Assembly (NCBI GenBank): GCA_963846505.1
Contig: CAWJWD010000002.1
Coordinates: forward strand, 62,001 to 126,000
DNA length: 64,000 nt
Source of the DNA: JACVRW01 sp963846505
Lineage (GTDB): Bacteria; Actinomycetota; Thermoleophilia; Solirubrobacterales; Thermoleophilaceae
Direction of reading: 5' to 3'
Shown: one piece after another, positions 1-8,783 of the stretch
How positions within the stretch are numbered: position 1 is the first letter of the stretch
Layout: the number at the start of each line of letters is the position of its first letter
The notes under the pieces: generated by a model
The model's database searches: none
What the model was told of the DNA's origin: nothing
Seen by the model: only the letters and a program-made list of their open reading frames with translations
Made by a program: the position numbers and the translations under genes

Positions 1-270
1 CCCGGCGGCCTCCAGCCAGGCGTGGCAGGTGCCGAGCGTCGGATGGCCGGCGAACGGCAGCTCGACCGTCGGCGTGAAGATCCGCACCCGGTAGTCCGCC
101 TCCGGCACCGTCGGGGCCAGCACGAAGGTCGTCTCGGACAGGTTGGTCCAGTTGGCGATCCGCTGCATCTGCTCGGCGTCGAGGCCGTCGCCGTCGAGCA
201 CGACCGCGACCGGGTTGCCGCCGAACGGCTGGTCGGAGAACACGTCGACCTGGGCGAAACGACGTTCCAT
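1..270 (-). CDS. PhzF-family isomerase-like protein, N-terminal part (truncated by window edge)
   Basis: The first 90 residues of a PhzF-family protein are visible; the rest lies off the left edge. The start is ATG at 270. The sequence has the family's N-terminal pattern: QVDVFSDQPFGGNPVAVV near residues 7-24, LSETTFV with the Glu that corresponds to the catalytic acid of PhzF, and the FTPTVELPFAGHPTLGT block near residues 68-84. Family members are diaminopimelate-epimerase-fold proteins of about 260-300 residues. One acts as an isomerase in phenazine synthesis, but most homologs have unknown substrates. No phenazine genes are nearby, so a phenazine role is not implied. Confidence 0.93.
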   Translation of the reverse strand, partial: MERRFAQVDVFSDQPFGGNPVAVVLDGDGLDAEQMQRIANWTNLSETTFVLAPTVPEADYRVRIFTPTVELPFAGHPTLGTCHAWLEAAG

Positions 271-336
271 CGCCTCGAGCATGACGTACGTACTTCATGC
301 GTAGGGCGTTTGCGCATCCGCGCGACCCGGGCGAGG

Positions 337-1455
337 ATGGCCGGCGTGTCCACTGCGATCTCCTCCCATGGCCGGCTCGCCGGCGTCCTGCTCGTCCTCG
401 CCGCCGCCCTGACGCTGCCCGCCGCCGCCTCCGGTCAGGCCGTCACCTTCGGCAGCCCGCTGACCGCGGCGCCGACCGTGAACTTCGGCTGCGAGACGAT
501 GCCGACGCCGATCCCCGACGCATCCGGCAACTACGCGCTCGTGGGCTCGGGCGTGCCGGACTGCACCTGGCGCCAGGCGGGCGTCTTCGCCCCGCAGCCC
601 GGCGACCCTCGCTTCAGCTCCGTGCCGGGCGACGGCCGGATCACGCGCGTCGAGGTGCGCGCCGGACCGAACCCGGCGCCGCTGCGCTTCGTGGTCTTCA
701 GCCAGCTCGGCAACGTCGGCGGCACCGAGAACAGCCAGTGCTGCTTCTTCGTCAGCGAGACGCAGCCGGTGGCGTTGCAGCCCAACGTCATCAACACGTT
801 CGCGGTCAACATCCCGGTCGAGCGCAACACGCTGAAGGGCATCCGCCGCTTCGACCTGATGGGCATCAGCGCGGCCTCCGGCACCGGCACGCTGCCGCTG
901 GCGCAGGTCGGGCCGATCAACACCTTCGCGCTCACGACCCCCGGGTCGGTGAACGCGGGCTTCTGGTACCCGCGGCTGAGCGCCAACGGCCAGGACGTCG
1001 GCGGGGGGCGCCGCGAGACCGGCCTCCCCGGCATCGAGGTGCTCGTCCGCTGGACCTGGGAGCCGGGCGCCGCTCCCGGTGGAGGGGGAGGCGGCGGCGG
1101 TGGCGGCGGAGTGACGCCGCTCACGCCCGGCGCCGTGCTGGGCGGCAGCAGCGGGCAGGTCCGGCGCGGCAACGCCCTGATCCCGCTGCTCTGCAATGGC
1201 GACGCGGTCTGCGCCGGCCGCCTGCAGCTGCTCGCGGCCCGCGCCGGCGCGGCGGGCAAGAAGAAGGCGAAGCGACCGACCAGCTACGGCAGCGCCCGCT
1301 ACTCGATCCCGGCCGGCGGCAAGGCGAGCGTCAAGGTCAAGCTCAACCGCGCGGGCAAGAAGAAGCTGAAGGGCAAGCAGAGCCTGCGCGTGCGGGTGAA
1401 GCTGATGCCCAAGGGCGGCAGCGCCGTCACCACGCGCGTGAAGCTGAAGCGCTAG
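337..1455 (+). CDS. Secreted protein with glycine-rich linker and basic C-terminal beta domain
   Basis: A 372-residue exported protein of unknown function. ATG 337 gives a short N-region and a hydrophobic stretch (LAGVLLVLAAALTLPAAASG) that looks like a Sec signal peptide; GTG 346 is an alternative start. Residues of about 35-245 form a beta-rich domain with Cys pairs. A run of about a dozen glycines follows, then a Lys/Arg-rich tail with alternating hydrophobics (KASVKVKL, LRVRVKL) ending in VKLKR. The same type of tail ends several other secreted proteins here. It faces the PhzF-like gene divergently and converges on the glycosyltransferase gene. Confidence 0.8.
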   Translation: MAGVSTAISSHGRLAGVLLVLAAALTLPAAASGQAVTFGSPLTAAPTVNFGCETMPTPIPDASGNYALVGSGVPDCTWRQAGVFAPQPGDPRFSSVPGDGRITRVEVRAGPNPAPLRFVVFSQLGNVGGTENSQCCFFVSETQPVALQPNVINTFAVNIPVERNTLKGIRRFDLMGISAASGTGTLPLAQVGPINTFALTTPGSVNAGFWYPRLSANGQDVGGGRRETGLPGIEVLVRWTWEPGAAPGGGGGGGGGGGVTPLTPGAVLGGSSGQVRRGNALIPLLCNGDAVCAGRLQLLAARAGAAGKKKAKRPTSYGSARYSIPAGGKASVKVKLNRAGKKKLKGKQSLRVRVKLMPKGGSAVTTRVKLKR

Positions 1456-1497
1456 CGCGCGAACGCGCGCGCCGGCGACGCCTCGGCAGCTGCTCGG

Positions 1498-3567
1498 CTA
1501 CGCCGGGACGGCGACTTCGACCGGCGTCGCCGGCAGCGGCACCTCCGCCGGTTCCGGCAGCGCCAGCGGCTCGCTGCCGCGCAGGCGATCACCCTGGCAG
1601 ACGACGTAGCAGTACTCCACGATGCGCCGCTCCGCCGCGGCGTCGCAGCCCGCGATGCGACAGCCGATCAGCCAGCCCTCGCCGGCGGGCCGGCACGACT
1701 GCACCTCGACCGCGAGCAGCACCGGCTCGACCGCTCCGTCGATGCCGGGCAGCTGCACGGTCGCCGAGGCGGTGGCCCCCGGCGCGAGCCGCACGGGCAG
1801 CTCCAGCCCGAGCCCGGAGGGGCTGAGGTCGCGGGCGCGCCCGATCACGGTCTTGCCGTCGGCGGTCGTGGCGGCGGCGCCGGCGTCGAGCGGCATGCGG
1901 TACTCCGAGCGCCGCTGCCGACGACGGCCCACCATCACGAGCGTGCGCACGACGCGCCGCAGCTCGAGCAGCCCGAGTGCCGGGATCACCCAGATGGCGA
2001 TCCCATGGATGTCGGGCAGCACGCCGTAGCCGGCCTCGTCGAGCACCCGCGCGATCACGCCGCCGCCGAGCAGCAGGGCGAGCGCGCAGACCCATGGCAG
2101 CTGGCGCAGCGCCTGCGGCCCGCCGAGGTCGATGCCCTCCTTCGGGGTCACCTTGAAGGTGGTGCGACCCGGTCGCACGACGCAGCGCAGCGCGCGCGTG
2201 AAGATCTCCGCGGTGCAGAGTTCGAAGTGGGTCGTGTCGGCGACGCTCTGATAGCCGCGGCAGAGCGCCGAGCCGGCCGCGATCGACAGCAGCGTCGCCG
2301 GTCCCCACAGCAGCGCGAGCGTGAGCGGCGTGGCGGTCAGCGGCAGCTCGCCCGACCACAGCACGGCCGCGAGCGTGGCGAGCATCAGCAGCCGCATCGG
2401 TCCCGCGAGGTAGGCCGACAGGCTGCCGAAGTAGCTCAGGCGGTGCAGCCGCCGCAGCTCGCGGGCGCGCAGCGGCGACTCGGGGGTGGTGAAGACGGCG
2501 AGGTTGCCGCGCGCCCAGCGGTCGCGCTGCAGCAGGTAGGCGGCGAGGTCGTGCGGGGCCAGGCCCTGGATCACGATCTCGTCGTGGTAGCGGGTGCGCC
2601 AGCCGGCGCGGTTGAGCTTGATCGTGGTGTGGAAGTCCTCGGCGATCGTCTCGACGGCGACGCCGCCGACGCCGAGCAGCGCCTCGCGGCGGATCAGCGC
2701 GCCCGAGCCGCACCAGAAGGCGCCGCCGTGGCGGTCCTTGCCGGGGCAGATCACCGAGTAGAAGACCGACTGCTCGTGGCGTCCGACCTCGTAGTGCTGG
2801 ATCGAGTCGTGGTTGTAGAAGTCGTGCGGGGTCTGCACGAGCGCGACGTCGTCCTCGTCGAAGTAGCCGACGATCGCGTCGAGCGCGTCGGGCAGCGGCA
2901 CGTGGTCGGCGTCGAGCACGAACGCGAGGTCGCCGCCGGTGATCGGCAGCGCGTGGTTGATGTTGCCGGCCTTGGCGTGCGCGTTGCCCTCGCGCGTGAG
3001 GTACTCGGCGCCCCACTCGGCGGCCAGCGCGGCCATCTCGAGGCGGCGGCCGTCGTCGAGCAGGTAGGTGGTGTGGGGGTAGGTGAGCGCCGCGCAGCCG
3101 GCGAGCGTCGCGCGCAGCACCGCCTCGGGCTCGTCGTAGGTGCAGACGTAGACGTCGACCTTGTGTCCCGGGGTGGCGGGCGGGCGCTCGCAGGCGGGCA
3201 GACGCCACGAGAACCAGGTCAGGATCGCGAGGTTCCAGAGGCCATACGCCTCGGCGACCAGCAGCAGTCCCCAGAGGTACGGGCTCGCACCGTGCCAGCT
3301 CCAGCCGATCCGCCAGACGACGTAGACGCTCATCCAGAGCAGCGCGAACAGCGCCAGCACGCGCAGCAGCCGCGGGTGGGCCTCCCACCAGCCGCCCCAG
3401 CGGGTTTGGGTGCGACCGGCGAGGACCGGCGCGCCGGTGGTGAACGGGCGCGACGGAAGACCGAGCATGACGCGCTCGAGGACGCGCGTCGCGAGGTGCT
3501 GACGTTGGTGCGGAGGGCGGCGTTTCCGCCCGTCGGTCGACGGAAGGAGCAGCATTCCCCTTCTCAA
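1498..3567 (-). CDS. Cellulose synthase-like family 2 glycosyltransferase with C-terminal PilZ domain
   Basis: Predicted processive beta-glycosyltransferase of the inner membrane (689 aa), of the BcsA type. Membrane segments lie near residues 66-120. The cytosolic GT2 domain shows DDG at 171-173, HAKAGNINHAL at 197-207, DAD at 219-221, TPHDFYN near 246, an ED pair at 310-311 and the QRDRW signature at 347-351. More membrane helices follow, and residues of about 565-665 form a PilZ domain (DLSPSGLGLELP), so cyclic di-GMP control is expected. No BcsB or other export partner adjoins, so the polymer is unknown. The first ATG has a poorly spaced RBS; Met5 or Met34 could be the real start. Confidence 0.92.
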   Translation of the reverse strand: MRRGMLLLPSTDGRKRRPPHQRQHLATRVLERVMLGLPSRPFTTGAPVLAGRTQTRWGGWWEAHPRLLRVLALFALLWMSVYVVWRIGWSWHGASPYLWGLLLVAEAYGLWNLAILTWFSWRLPACERPPATPGHKVDVYVCTYDEPEAVLRATLAGCAALTYPHTTYLLDDGRRLEMAALAAEWGAEYLTREGNAHAKAGNINHALPITGGDLAFVLDADHVPLPDALDAIVGYFDEDDVALVQTPHDFYNHDSIQHYEVGRHEQSVFYSVICPGKDRHGGAFWCGSGALIRREALLGVGGVAVETIAEDFHTTIKLNRAGWRTRYHDEIVIQGLAPHDLAAYLLQRDRWARGNLAVFTTPESPLRARELRRLHRLSYFGSLSAYLAGPMRLLMLATLAAVLWSGELPLTATPLTLALLWGPATLLSIAAGSALCRGYQSVADTTHFELCTAEIFTRALRCVVRPGRTTFKVTPKEGIDLGGPQALRQLPWVCALALLLGGGVIARVLDEAGYGVLPDIHGIAIWVIPALGLLELRRVVRTLVMVGRRRQRRSEYRMPLDAGAAATTADGKTVIGRARDLSPSGLGLELPVRLAPGATASATVQLPGIDGAVEPVLLAVEVQSCRPAGEGWLIGCRIAGCDAAAERRIVEYCYVVCQGDRLRGSEPLALPEPAEVPLPATPVEVAVPA

Positions 3568-3636
3568 TCGACCGCCCGGTTGGGAGCTTGACCCCCTGCT
3601 CTCCTCGCCGCGCGGAGTTCCCCTACCGCGCCGCGG

Positions 3637-3981
3637 TCAGGCGAGATCCCAGCCGAAGTACACCTCGGCCTCGCGGAGCTTGTCGCCCTCGAAGCGCAGG
3701 ACCTCGGTGTTGCGGAAGCGCTTGCCGTCGGTCTTGGTGCCCTCGTAGGTCACGAGCACCTCGTCGCCGCCGATCTCGACCAGACGCTTGAAGTCGTAGG
3801 ACTCGATCATGCCGGCGTTCGGCCAGCAGCGCTCGAAGTAGGTCTCTCGGTCGATGCCGACGTCGGCGGGGCTCGAGAACGTGAAGTCGTCGCTCAGCAG
3901 TCGCTCGACCGCCTGGCGGTCGCCGGACTCGTAGGCGTCGTAGCAGGCTCGCGCCAGTTGCAGGCGGTCCTCGTGGGGCAT
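3637..3981 (-). CDS. SnoaL-like / NTF2-like family protein
   Basis: A 114-residue single-domain protein of the nuclear-transport-factor-2-like fold. The start is ATG 3981, chosen because AGGAGAG sits 5 bases upstream; the frame stays open further upstream but without an RBS. The N-terminal helix (LARACYDAYESGD), the LSDDFTFSSP segment and the terminal strands (VLVTYEGTKTDGKRFRN, FEGDKLREAEVYFGW) are typical of SnoaL-like proteins. These range from cyclases and isomerases to ligand binders, so the activity cannot be told from sequence. It is divergent from the metallo-hydrolase gene, with a 70-bp shared upstream region. Confidence 0.82.
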   Translation of the reverse strand: MPHEDRLQLARACYDAYESGDRQAVERLLSDDFTFSSPADVGIDRETYFERCWPNAGMIESYDFKRLVEIGGDEVLVTYEGTKTDGKRFRNTEVLRFEGDKLREAEVYFGWDLA

Positions 3982-4051
3982 CGGCTCTCCTCTGAAGGGG
4001 CTGGGTCGCCTTCGACATACCCGGGCGCGACACGATCTACTTGAGGGTGCG

Positions 4052-4975
4052 ATGGCCGGGATCCCCGCACAGCTCGCCAGTCTCGCTCGCTTCGTCGCGC
4101 ACCGCGAGCGCCGCGAACGCGAGGACGCCAGTGCGCTGGCCGAGCTCGCGCAGGTGCCGATCGGCCTGCCCGAGGGCTTGGAGATCGAGTGGCTGGGCAC
4201 CGCGGGCTACCGGATCACGGCCGAGGGCCAGACGCTCTACGTCGATCCGTACGTGTCCCGCGTCGCGCTGGGCGACGTCGTGCGCAGGCGCCCCGCACTC
4301 GCCGACCCCTCGCTGCACGACCGCTGGCTGACCCCGCCAGGCCCGGTTGCAGGCGTGCTCGTCGGCCACACCCACTTCGACCACGCGATCGACGTGCCCG
4401 AGCTCTGCCGTCGCAGCGGTGCGAAGGCGTACGGATCCGCCTCGCTGGCCCAGCTGATGCGCGCCTTCGATCAGTCCGAGCAGTGCGTCGAGGTGACGCC
4501 CGCGACGACGTACGAGCTCGGCCCGTTCGACGTCCGCTTTCACCTCAGCCTGCACTCCAAGCTGCTGCTCGGCTTGAAGGTCCCCTACGACGGCGAGCTC
4601 ACCTGCGACCACGTCGACGGCTTCAACGCGGGCGCCTACCGCTGCGGCCAGGTCTACGGCATCGAGATCGACGTGGCAGGCGTCAAGCTCTACCACCAAG
4701 GCAGCGCGAACCTGATCGACGAGGCCGTGCCGCGCGGCGGCGTCGACGTCTTCCTCGCCGGCATCGCCGGCCGCAGCTTCACGCGCGACTACTGGCCGCG
4801 GATCCTCGGCCGTCTCGAGCCGAACGTCGTGGTGGCCAGCCACTTCGACGACTTCTTCCGGCCCCTCGACGGATCGCTCGGGTTCAGCACGAACGTCAAC
4901 CTCGCGGCCTGGCCGGAGGAGGTCGCCGCCGTGAGCCGCGACTTCGCCGTGGCCGCGCTGCCGGCGCCGCGCTAG
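4052..4975 (+). CDS. MBL-fold metallo-hydrolase
   Basis: A 307-residue metallo-beta-lactamase-fold hydrolase. The zinc-binding HxHxDH motif is HTHFDH at residues 106-111, preceded by the strand WLGTAGYRI; further His and Asp ligands lie in SLHSK and SHFDDF. The arrangement resembles UlaG-like, RNase Z-related cytoplasmic hydrolases. There is no signal peptide. The substrate is unknown. Its TAG stop overlaps the stop codon of the convergent calcium-binding-repeat gene at the CTAG palindrome 4972-4975. Confidence 0.85.
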   Translation: MAGIPAQLASLARFVAHRERREREDASALAELAQVPIGLPEGLEIEWLGTAGYRITAEGQTLYVDPYVSRVALGDVVRRRPALADPSLHDRWLTPPGPVAGVLVGHTHFDHAIDVPELCRRSGAKAYGSASLAQLMRAFDQSEQCVEVTPATTYELGPFDVRFHLSLHSKLLLGLKVPYDGELTCDHVDGFNAGAYRCGQVYGIEIDVAGVKLYHQGSANLIDEAVPRGGVDVFLAGIAGRSFTRDYWPRILGRLEPNVVVASHFDDFFRPLDGSLGFSTNVNLAAWPEEVAAVSRDFAVAALPAPR

Positions 4976-6278
4976 CGCCGCAAGCCGACCCGCTTGACGC
5001 CCTGGGTGCGGTTGCCGGAGGCGTCGACGACGTCGAGCCGCACGCGCAGCCGGACGCGCTTCAGCTTGCCCAGGGCGCGGCGCTGCTTGCGCGAGAGCGT
5101 GCGCGTGAGGGTCTTGGACTTGCCGCCCGCCAGCCGGAACGTGATCGTGCCGAGCCTCACGCTCACCGTCGAGCCCTTGCGCGTGCCCACGCCGACGAGC
5201 GTGACCAGCCCGGCGCAGCGGGTCTCGCTCTTGGGACACGAGACCGGCAGCCGCAGCTTGCGCTTGGCCAGCCGCGCGCGCTCAGCCCCAGCGCCGGCTT
5301 CGTCACGTCCGGCTTCGGTGCCGCCACGGGCGGAAGCTCGATCCGCTCGCAGCCGGTCAGCGCGTCGGTCGCGTCCGCGACGAGCGTGTCCTCCTCGCTG
5401 CCGCAGTCGCCCGTGTCGGCGACGCCGTCGCGCGCGTGGACGAGGTCGAGGCCAGCGCCGGCCTGGAAGGTGTCCGCGCCACCCTGGCCGTCGAGGAAGT
5501 CGTTGCCGGCTCCGCCGTTGAGGACGTCGGCGGCGGCCGTGCCGGTGATCGTGTCCGCCCCGCCCTCGGCCCGCACGCGCAGGCTGCCCGAGAAGGCGCT
5601 GCCGTCGACGGTCTGCGCGCCGTCGTTGAGCAGCAGGTCGACGATCTCGATCGATCCCCACGGGAGGATCTGGCTGTCCGTCCCGCCCAGGACGGAGATC
5701 GTGAGGCCGGCGTCCCTGGGCGTGAACGCGAAGCTCGCGGGCGGCGAGAGCGGAAGCGCGAAGCCGAAGGTGTCGGTGCCCTGGTCTCCCGCCAGCGTGC
5801 CGCCGTCCTGGACGAACCCGTCGATGCGGTCGTCGCCGCTGCCACCGCGCGCCACGTCGCTTGAGTTCGCGGTCAGCAGGTCGTCGCCGCCGCCGCCGAG
5901 CAGCGTCACGACGTAGCCGTTGCTGGTGAGGGGGACGCCGCGGATGTCGTCGTCGCCTTCACCGCCGTCCAGGGTCACCGTTCCGATCGGGAGCGCCGAG
6001 ATCCCGCTCACGTCGAGCGTGTCGGCGCCGCCGTTGCCGATCAGCACCAGCGTCCCGACCGAGCCGCTGCATGGGAGCGCACCGCTCGGTGGGGCCGCGC
6101 CGTTGATCAGCAGGTTGGCCGCTGGGCACGTGACGACGATCGTGTCCCCGTTCTCGTCGCTCGTCACGGTGAGCGTGTCCGACGAGGGGTCGTAGGTGGA
6201 GCTGACAGCCGCCGATGCGACGGGCGCGGTCACGGCGAGCGCGGCGACGGCGAGCAGGACGACGATGGGCGTACGCAT
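4972..6278 (-). CDS. Secreted calcium-binding repeat (RTX-type) protein, reading frame broken once near 5285
   Basis: An exported protein of about 433 residues with signal peptide MRTPIVVLLAVAALAVTAP. The body carries RTX-like nonapeptide repeats (GGEGDDDI, GGGGDDLL, GGSGDDRI, GGADTI, GGAGNDFLDGQGGADTF) that would bind calcium in a beta-roll. The frame starting at 6278 runs into non-homologous Arg/Ser-rich sequence after KPALGLS. The neighbouring frame continues with RARLAKRKLRLPVSC and a basic beta-domain tail ending GVKRVGLRR at 4972. Adding one base in the GC run near 5285 restores a single protein, so a sequencing indel or recent mutation is likely. Function unknown. Confidence 0.75.
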
Positions 6279-6343
6279 CGCGCGATCCTATCCCCGGGCG
6301 TCCGGGCTCTGGCGAGCGCTCGGCGGATGTTGGACGTTGGTCG

Positions 6344-7975
6344 TCAGCAGGTGGCCGGCTTGCTCTTGCCCGGCGGCAGGCACTTGCTGGTGAGCGCAGG
6401 CTTCTTCGGCGCGCGGATCTTCCAGCGCTTCGCCACCCCGACGGCGCCCCGCCTCGTGACCCGAACCTCGAGCACCGCGCCCTTGCCGAGCTGCGCGCCC
6501 TTCAGCGAACGCACGAGCGACAGCGACCTCTTGTTCCTCTTGACCTTGGTCGTCTTCGCGCGCAGCGGGCAGCCACGGCCCTTGCAGGTGAGCTTGACGC
6601 GATCGCCCTTCTTGACAGGCGCCACCGCGAGCAGCGTGAAGACGGTGCCGCTCGCAGACGTGCGCTGCTTGAAGCGGACCTTGCGCTTCACCGGCCGGTA
6701 GCGGGCGTCGCGGCCGTTGCAGTCCTGGTCGACCTTGTCGCGTGGCGTGTCCTCGGCGCCGGGCCGGACGTTCGGGTTGGCGTCGTTGCAGTCGGCCGGC
6801 GGGGCCACGCCGTCGCCGTCGGCGTCGACCGGTCCCGGCGGCGTGGGCGCCGGCGTCGTGTTCAGCAGCACCGTGACGCTGCTCGATCCCGAATTCGAGA
6901 CGGCGAGGTCCACGCGTGCGTCGCCGTCGTAGTCGGCGGCCGCGATGCCGGTCGCGCCCAGCTGGCCGGTGGGAATCGGCGAGCTCGGATCGGGGGCGAA
7001 GCCCGCGCCGGCGCGCAGCAGCACGCTGACGTTGCCGGAACCCTGGTTGGCGGTGGCGAGGTCGGGCACACCGTCGCGGTTGAAGTCCCCGGCCGTGATC
7101 CCGGTCGGCCCGTCGCCGACGCCGTACGGCGAACCGGGGGCGGGCGAGAACGAGCCGTTGCCCTGGCTCAGCAGCAGCGCAACGGCGTCCGATCCGTAGA
7201 GCGTCACGGCGAGGTCGGAGCGACCGTCGCCGTTGAAGTCGCGCGCCACCAGTCGCTTCGCCCCCGACCCGACCTCGATCGGCGAGCCGACGGCGAACCC
7301 GCCGATGCTCTGGCGCACGAGGACCGAGACGGTGCCGGCGCTGTCGTTGGCGGAGGCCAGGTCGGTGCGCCCGTCGCCGTTGAAGTCACCGGCGACCAGG
7401 CCGGTCTTGTGGCCGGGCGTGGTGATCTCGGTGCCCTCCTTCGTGAACCCCGTGCCGGCATTGCGGAGGTAGACGTAGATCGCGTCCGTGAAGAAGCTGC
7501 CCCAGGCGACGTCGGGCTGCGCGTCCCCGTTGAAGTCGCCCGCGGTCACCGAATTGGCAGCGGGAATTGAGTACGCGCCGCCCTCTTGGGAGAAGCTCGT
7601 GAGCGGGTTGCGCAGGAACACGATCCCCGTTCCGCCGGGGTTGTTGGCGAAGTTCGCGCTCGTCAGGTCGGGCCTGGTGTCTGAGTTGAAGTCCGCCACC
7701 GCGAGCGAGGTCGTGCCGCTTCCGGCGGGAATCGAGGGACCCTCGGGCTGGAACCCGCCGGTGGCCTGGCGCATCAGTACCGAGATCGTGCCGGCCGTTC
7801 CGTTCGCGCTCGCGAGATCGGGTCGCCCGTCTCGATCGAAGTCCGCCGCGACCACGTCGTACGGCGCCGCTCCGACGGCGACCGGCGAGCCGACCTCCTG
7901 CGTAAAGCTCGCCTGTGCCGTCGCGGCGAACGGGAGCGTGGTGGACAGCGTCGCCAGCAGCAGGAGCTTCTTCAT
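6344..7975 (-). CDS. Secreted FG-GAP/VCBS repeat protein
   Basis: A 543-residue exported protein: signal peptide MKKLLLLATLSTTLPFAATA, then about seven FG-GAP/VCBS repeats with the motif DFxxDxxxDL (DFDRDGRPDLASAN, DFNGDGRTDLASAN, DFNGDGRSDLAVT, DFNRDGVPDLATAN). These form an integrin-alpha-like beta-propeller whose Asp loops bind calcium. Residues of about 385-420 hold a MopE-like metal-binding motif (DADGDGVAPPADCNDANP, DQDCNGRD). The C-terminus is a Lys-rich beta domain with paired Cys. Such proteins are usually surface or matrix components; no enzyme motif is seen. Confidence 0.9.
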   Translation of the reverse strand: MKKLLLLATLSTTLPFAATAQASFTQEVGSPVAVGAAPYDVVAADFDRDGRPDLASANGTAGTISVLMRQATGGFQPEGPSIPAGSGTTSLAVADFNSDTRPDLTSANFANNPGGTGIVFLRNPLTSFSQEGGAYSIPAANSVTAGDFNGDAQPDVAWGSFFTDAIYVYLRNAGTGFTKEGTEITTPGHKTGLVAGDFNGDGRTDLASANDSAGTVSVLVRQSIGGFAVGSPIEVGSGAKRLVARDFNGDGRSDLAVTLYGSDAVALLLSQGNGSFSPAPGSPYGVGDGPTGITAGDFNRDGVPDLATANQGSGNVSVLLRAGAGFAPDPSSPIPTGQLGATGIAAADYDGDARVDLAVSNSGSSSVTVLLNTTPAPTPPGPVDADGDGVAPPADCNDANPNVRPGAEDTPRDKVDQDCNGRDARYRPVKRKVRFKQRTSASGTVFTLLAVAPVKKGDRVKLTCKGRGCPLRAKTTKVKRNKRSLSLVRSLKGAQLGKGAVLEVRVTRRGAVGVAKRWKIRAPKKPALTSKCLPPGKSKPATC

Positions 7976-8105
7976 GGCCGCGTAGTCTCCCGAATCGCCC
8001 GGCGCGCAATCGCTTGCGCAATCGCTGGACTCGAATTAGGTTGGCCTCCATTCGCGCGCCGCGACGGATCGCGGGCAGCATTGGCCCTCACCATCGGAAG
8101 GAAGC

Positions 8106-8720
8106 ATGCCCGCCAACCTCATCAGGTCGATCCTCGTCGTCTGCCTGCTCGCCCTCGGCCTCTCCGCCACTCCCGCCTTCGCCAAGACCATGGAGAAGAC
8201 CGTCGACGGCGAGGTCGTCTTCAAGTACGGCCAGCGCCCGACCGATCCCGGCAACTGCAGCGCGATCGTCTTCGTGCAGTGGGCCGACGTGCCGGGCACG
8301 ACCAACGCGACCGCCCACTACACCTTCAACGGCAAGGACGGCTCGCAGACGCGCGAGGCGCCGTTCGACGACACCTACGAGTGGGTCGCCACGTACACCG
8401 TGCAGCCGGGCTACCACTGGATCCAGGTCGGCAAGGGCTGGTCCGACGGGCCGCACCCGAACACCTGCCAGGGGACGAGCGACAAGCAGCGCACGCTGTT
8501 CGGCACCGAGGCCACCGTCGACCTCACGATCGAGATCGACCCGAAGCTCTGCAAGGACGCGCAGGCGAAGCTGACCGCACGCAAGAAGGCCGTCAACAAG
8601 CTGAAGAAGCAGCTCGGCAACGCCACCACGAGGAAGGCGAAGAACAAGCTGAGCGCCAAGCTGAAGAAGGCGAAGACCAAGCGCACCAACGCGCAGAAGC
8701 ACGTCGGCGAGGTCTGCTAG
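8106..8720 (+). CDS. Secreted protein with basic C-terminal helix
   Basis: A 204-residue predicted secreted protein of unknown function. ATG 8106 follows a strong GGAAGGA site. A signal peptide (LVVCLLALGLSATPAFA) precedes an all-beta domain of about 110 residues rich in aromatic residues (YTFNGKDGS, YHWIQVGKGW). Residues of about 135-200 form a Lys/Ala-rich amphipathic, coiled-coil-like segment (KKAVNKLKKQLGNATTRKA) ending in Cys. No family is recognised. Confidence 0.75.
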   Translation: MPANLIRSILVVCLLALGLSATPAFAKTMEKTVDGEVVFKYGQRPTDPGNCSAIVFVQWADVPGTTNATAHYTFNGKDGSQTREAPFDDTYEWVATYTVQPGYHWIQVGKGWSDGPHPNTCQGTSDKQRTLFGTEATVDLTIEIDPKLCKDAQAKLTARKKAVNKLKKQLGNATTRKAKNKLSAKLKKAKTKRTNAQKHVGEVC

Positions 8721-8739
8721 CAGCGAAGGGGAACCCCCG

Positions 8740-8770
8740 TCCGCCCGCGCGCGAGGATCGCGCGGGCGGA
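8740..8770. terminator. GC-rich hairpin between convergent genes
   Basis: A perfect 12-bp inverted repeat (TCCGCCCGCGCG with CGCGCGGGCGGA) around a 7-nt loop. It lies between the stop of the secreted-protein gene at 8720 and the stop of the convergent phosphoesterase at 8784. There is no T-run. The position fits a shared bidirectional transcription end. Confidence 0.6.
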
Positions 8771-8783
8771 GGGCGACGGTCGG

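Noticed and set aside
1080..1115. Poly-glycine run as a possible slippage or contingency tract
   Set aside because: The GGC/GGA/GGT codons are mixed and the frame is intact, consistent with a normal Gly linker.
5645..5656. Another GATCGATC site
   Set aside because: It encodes GSIEI in frame within the RTX-type gene, so it is not a duplication scar.
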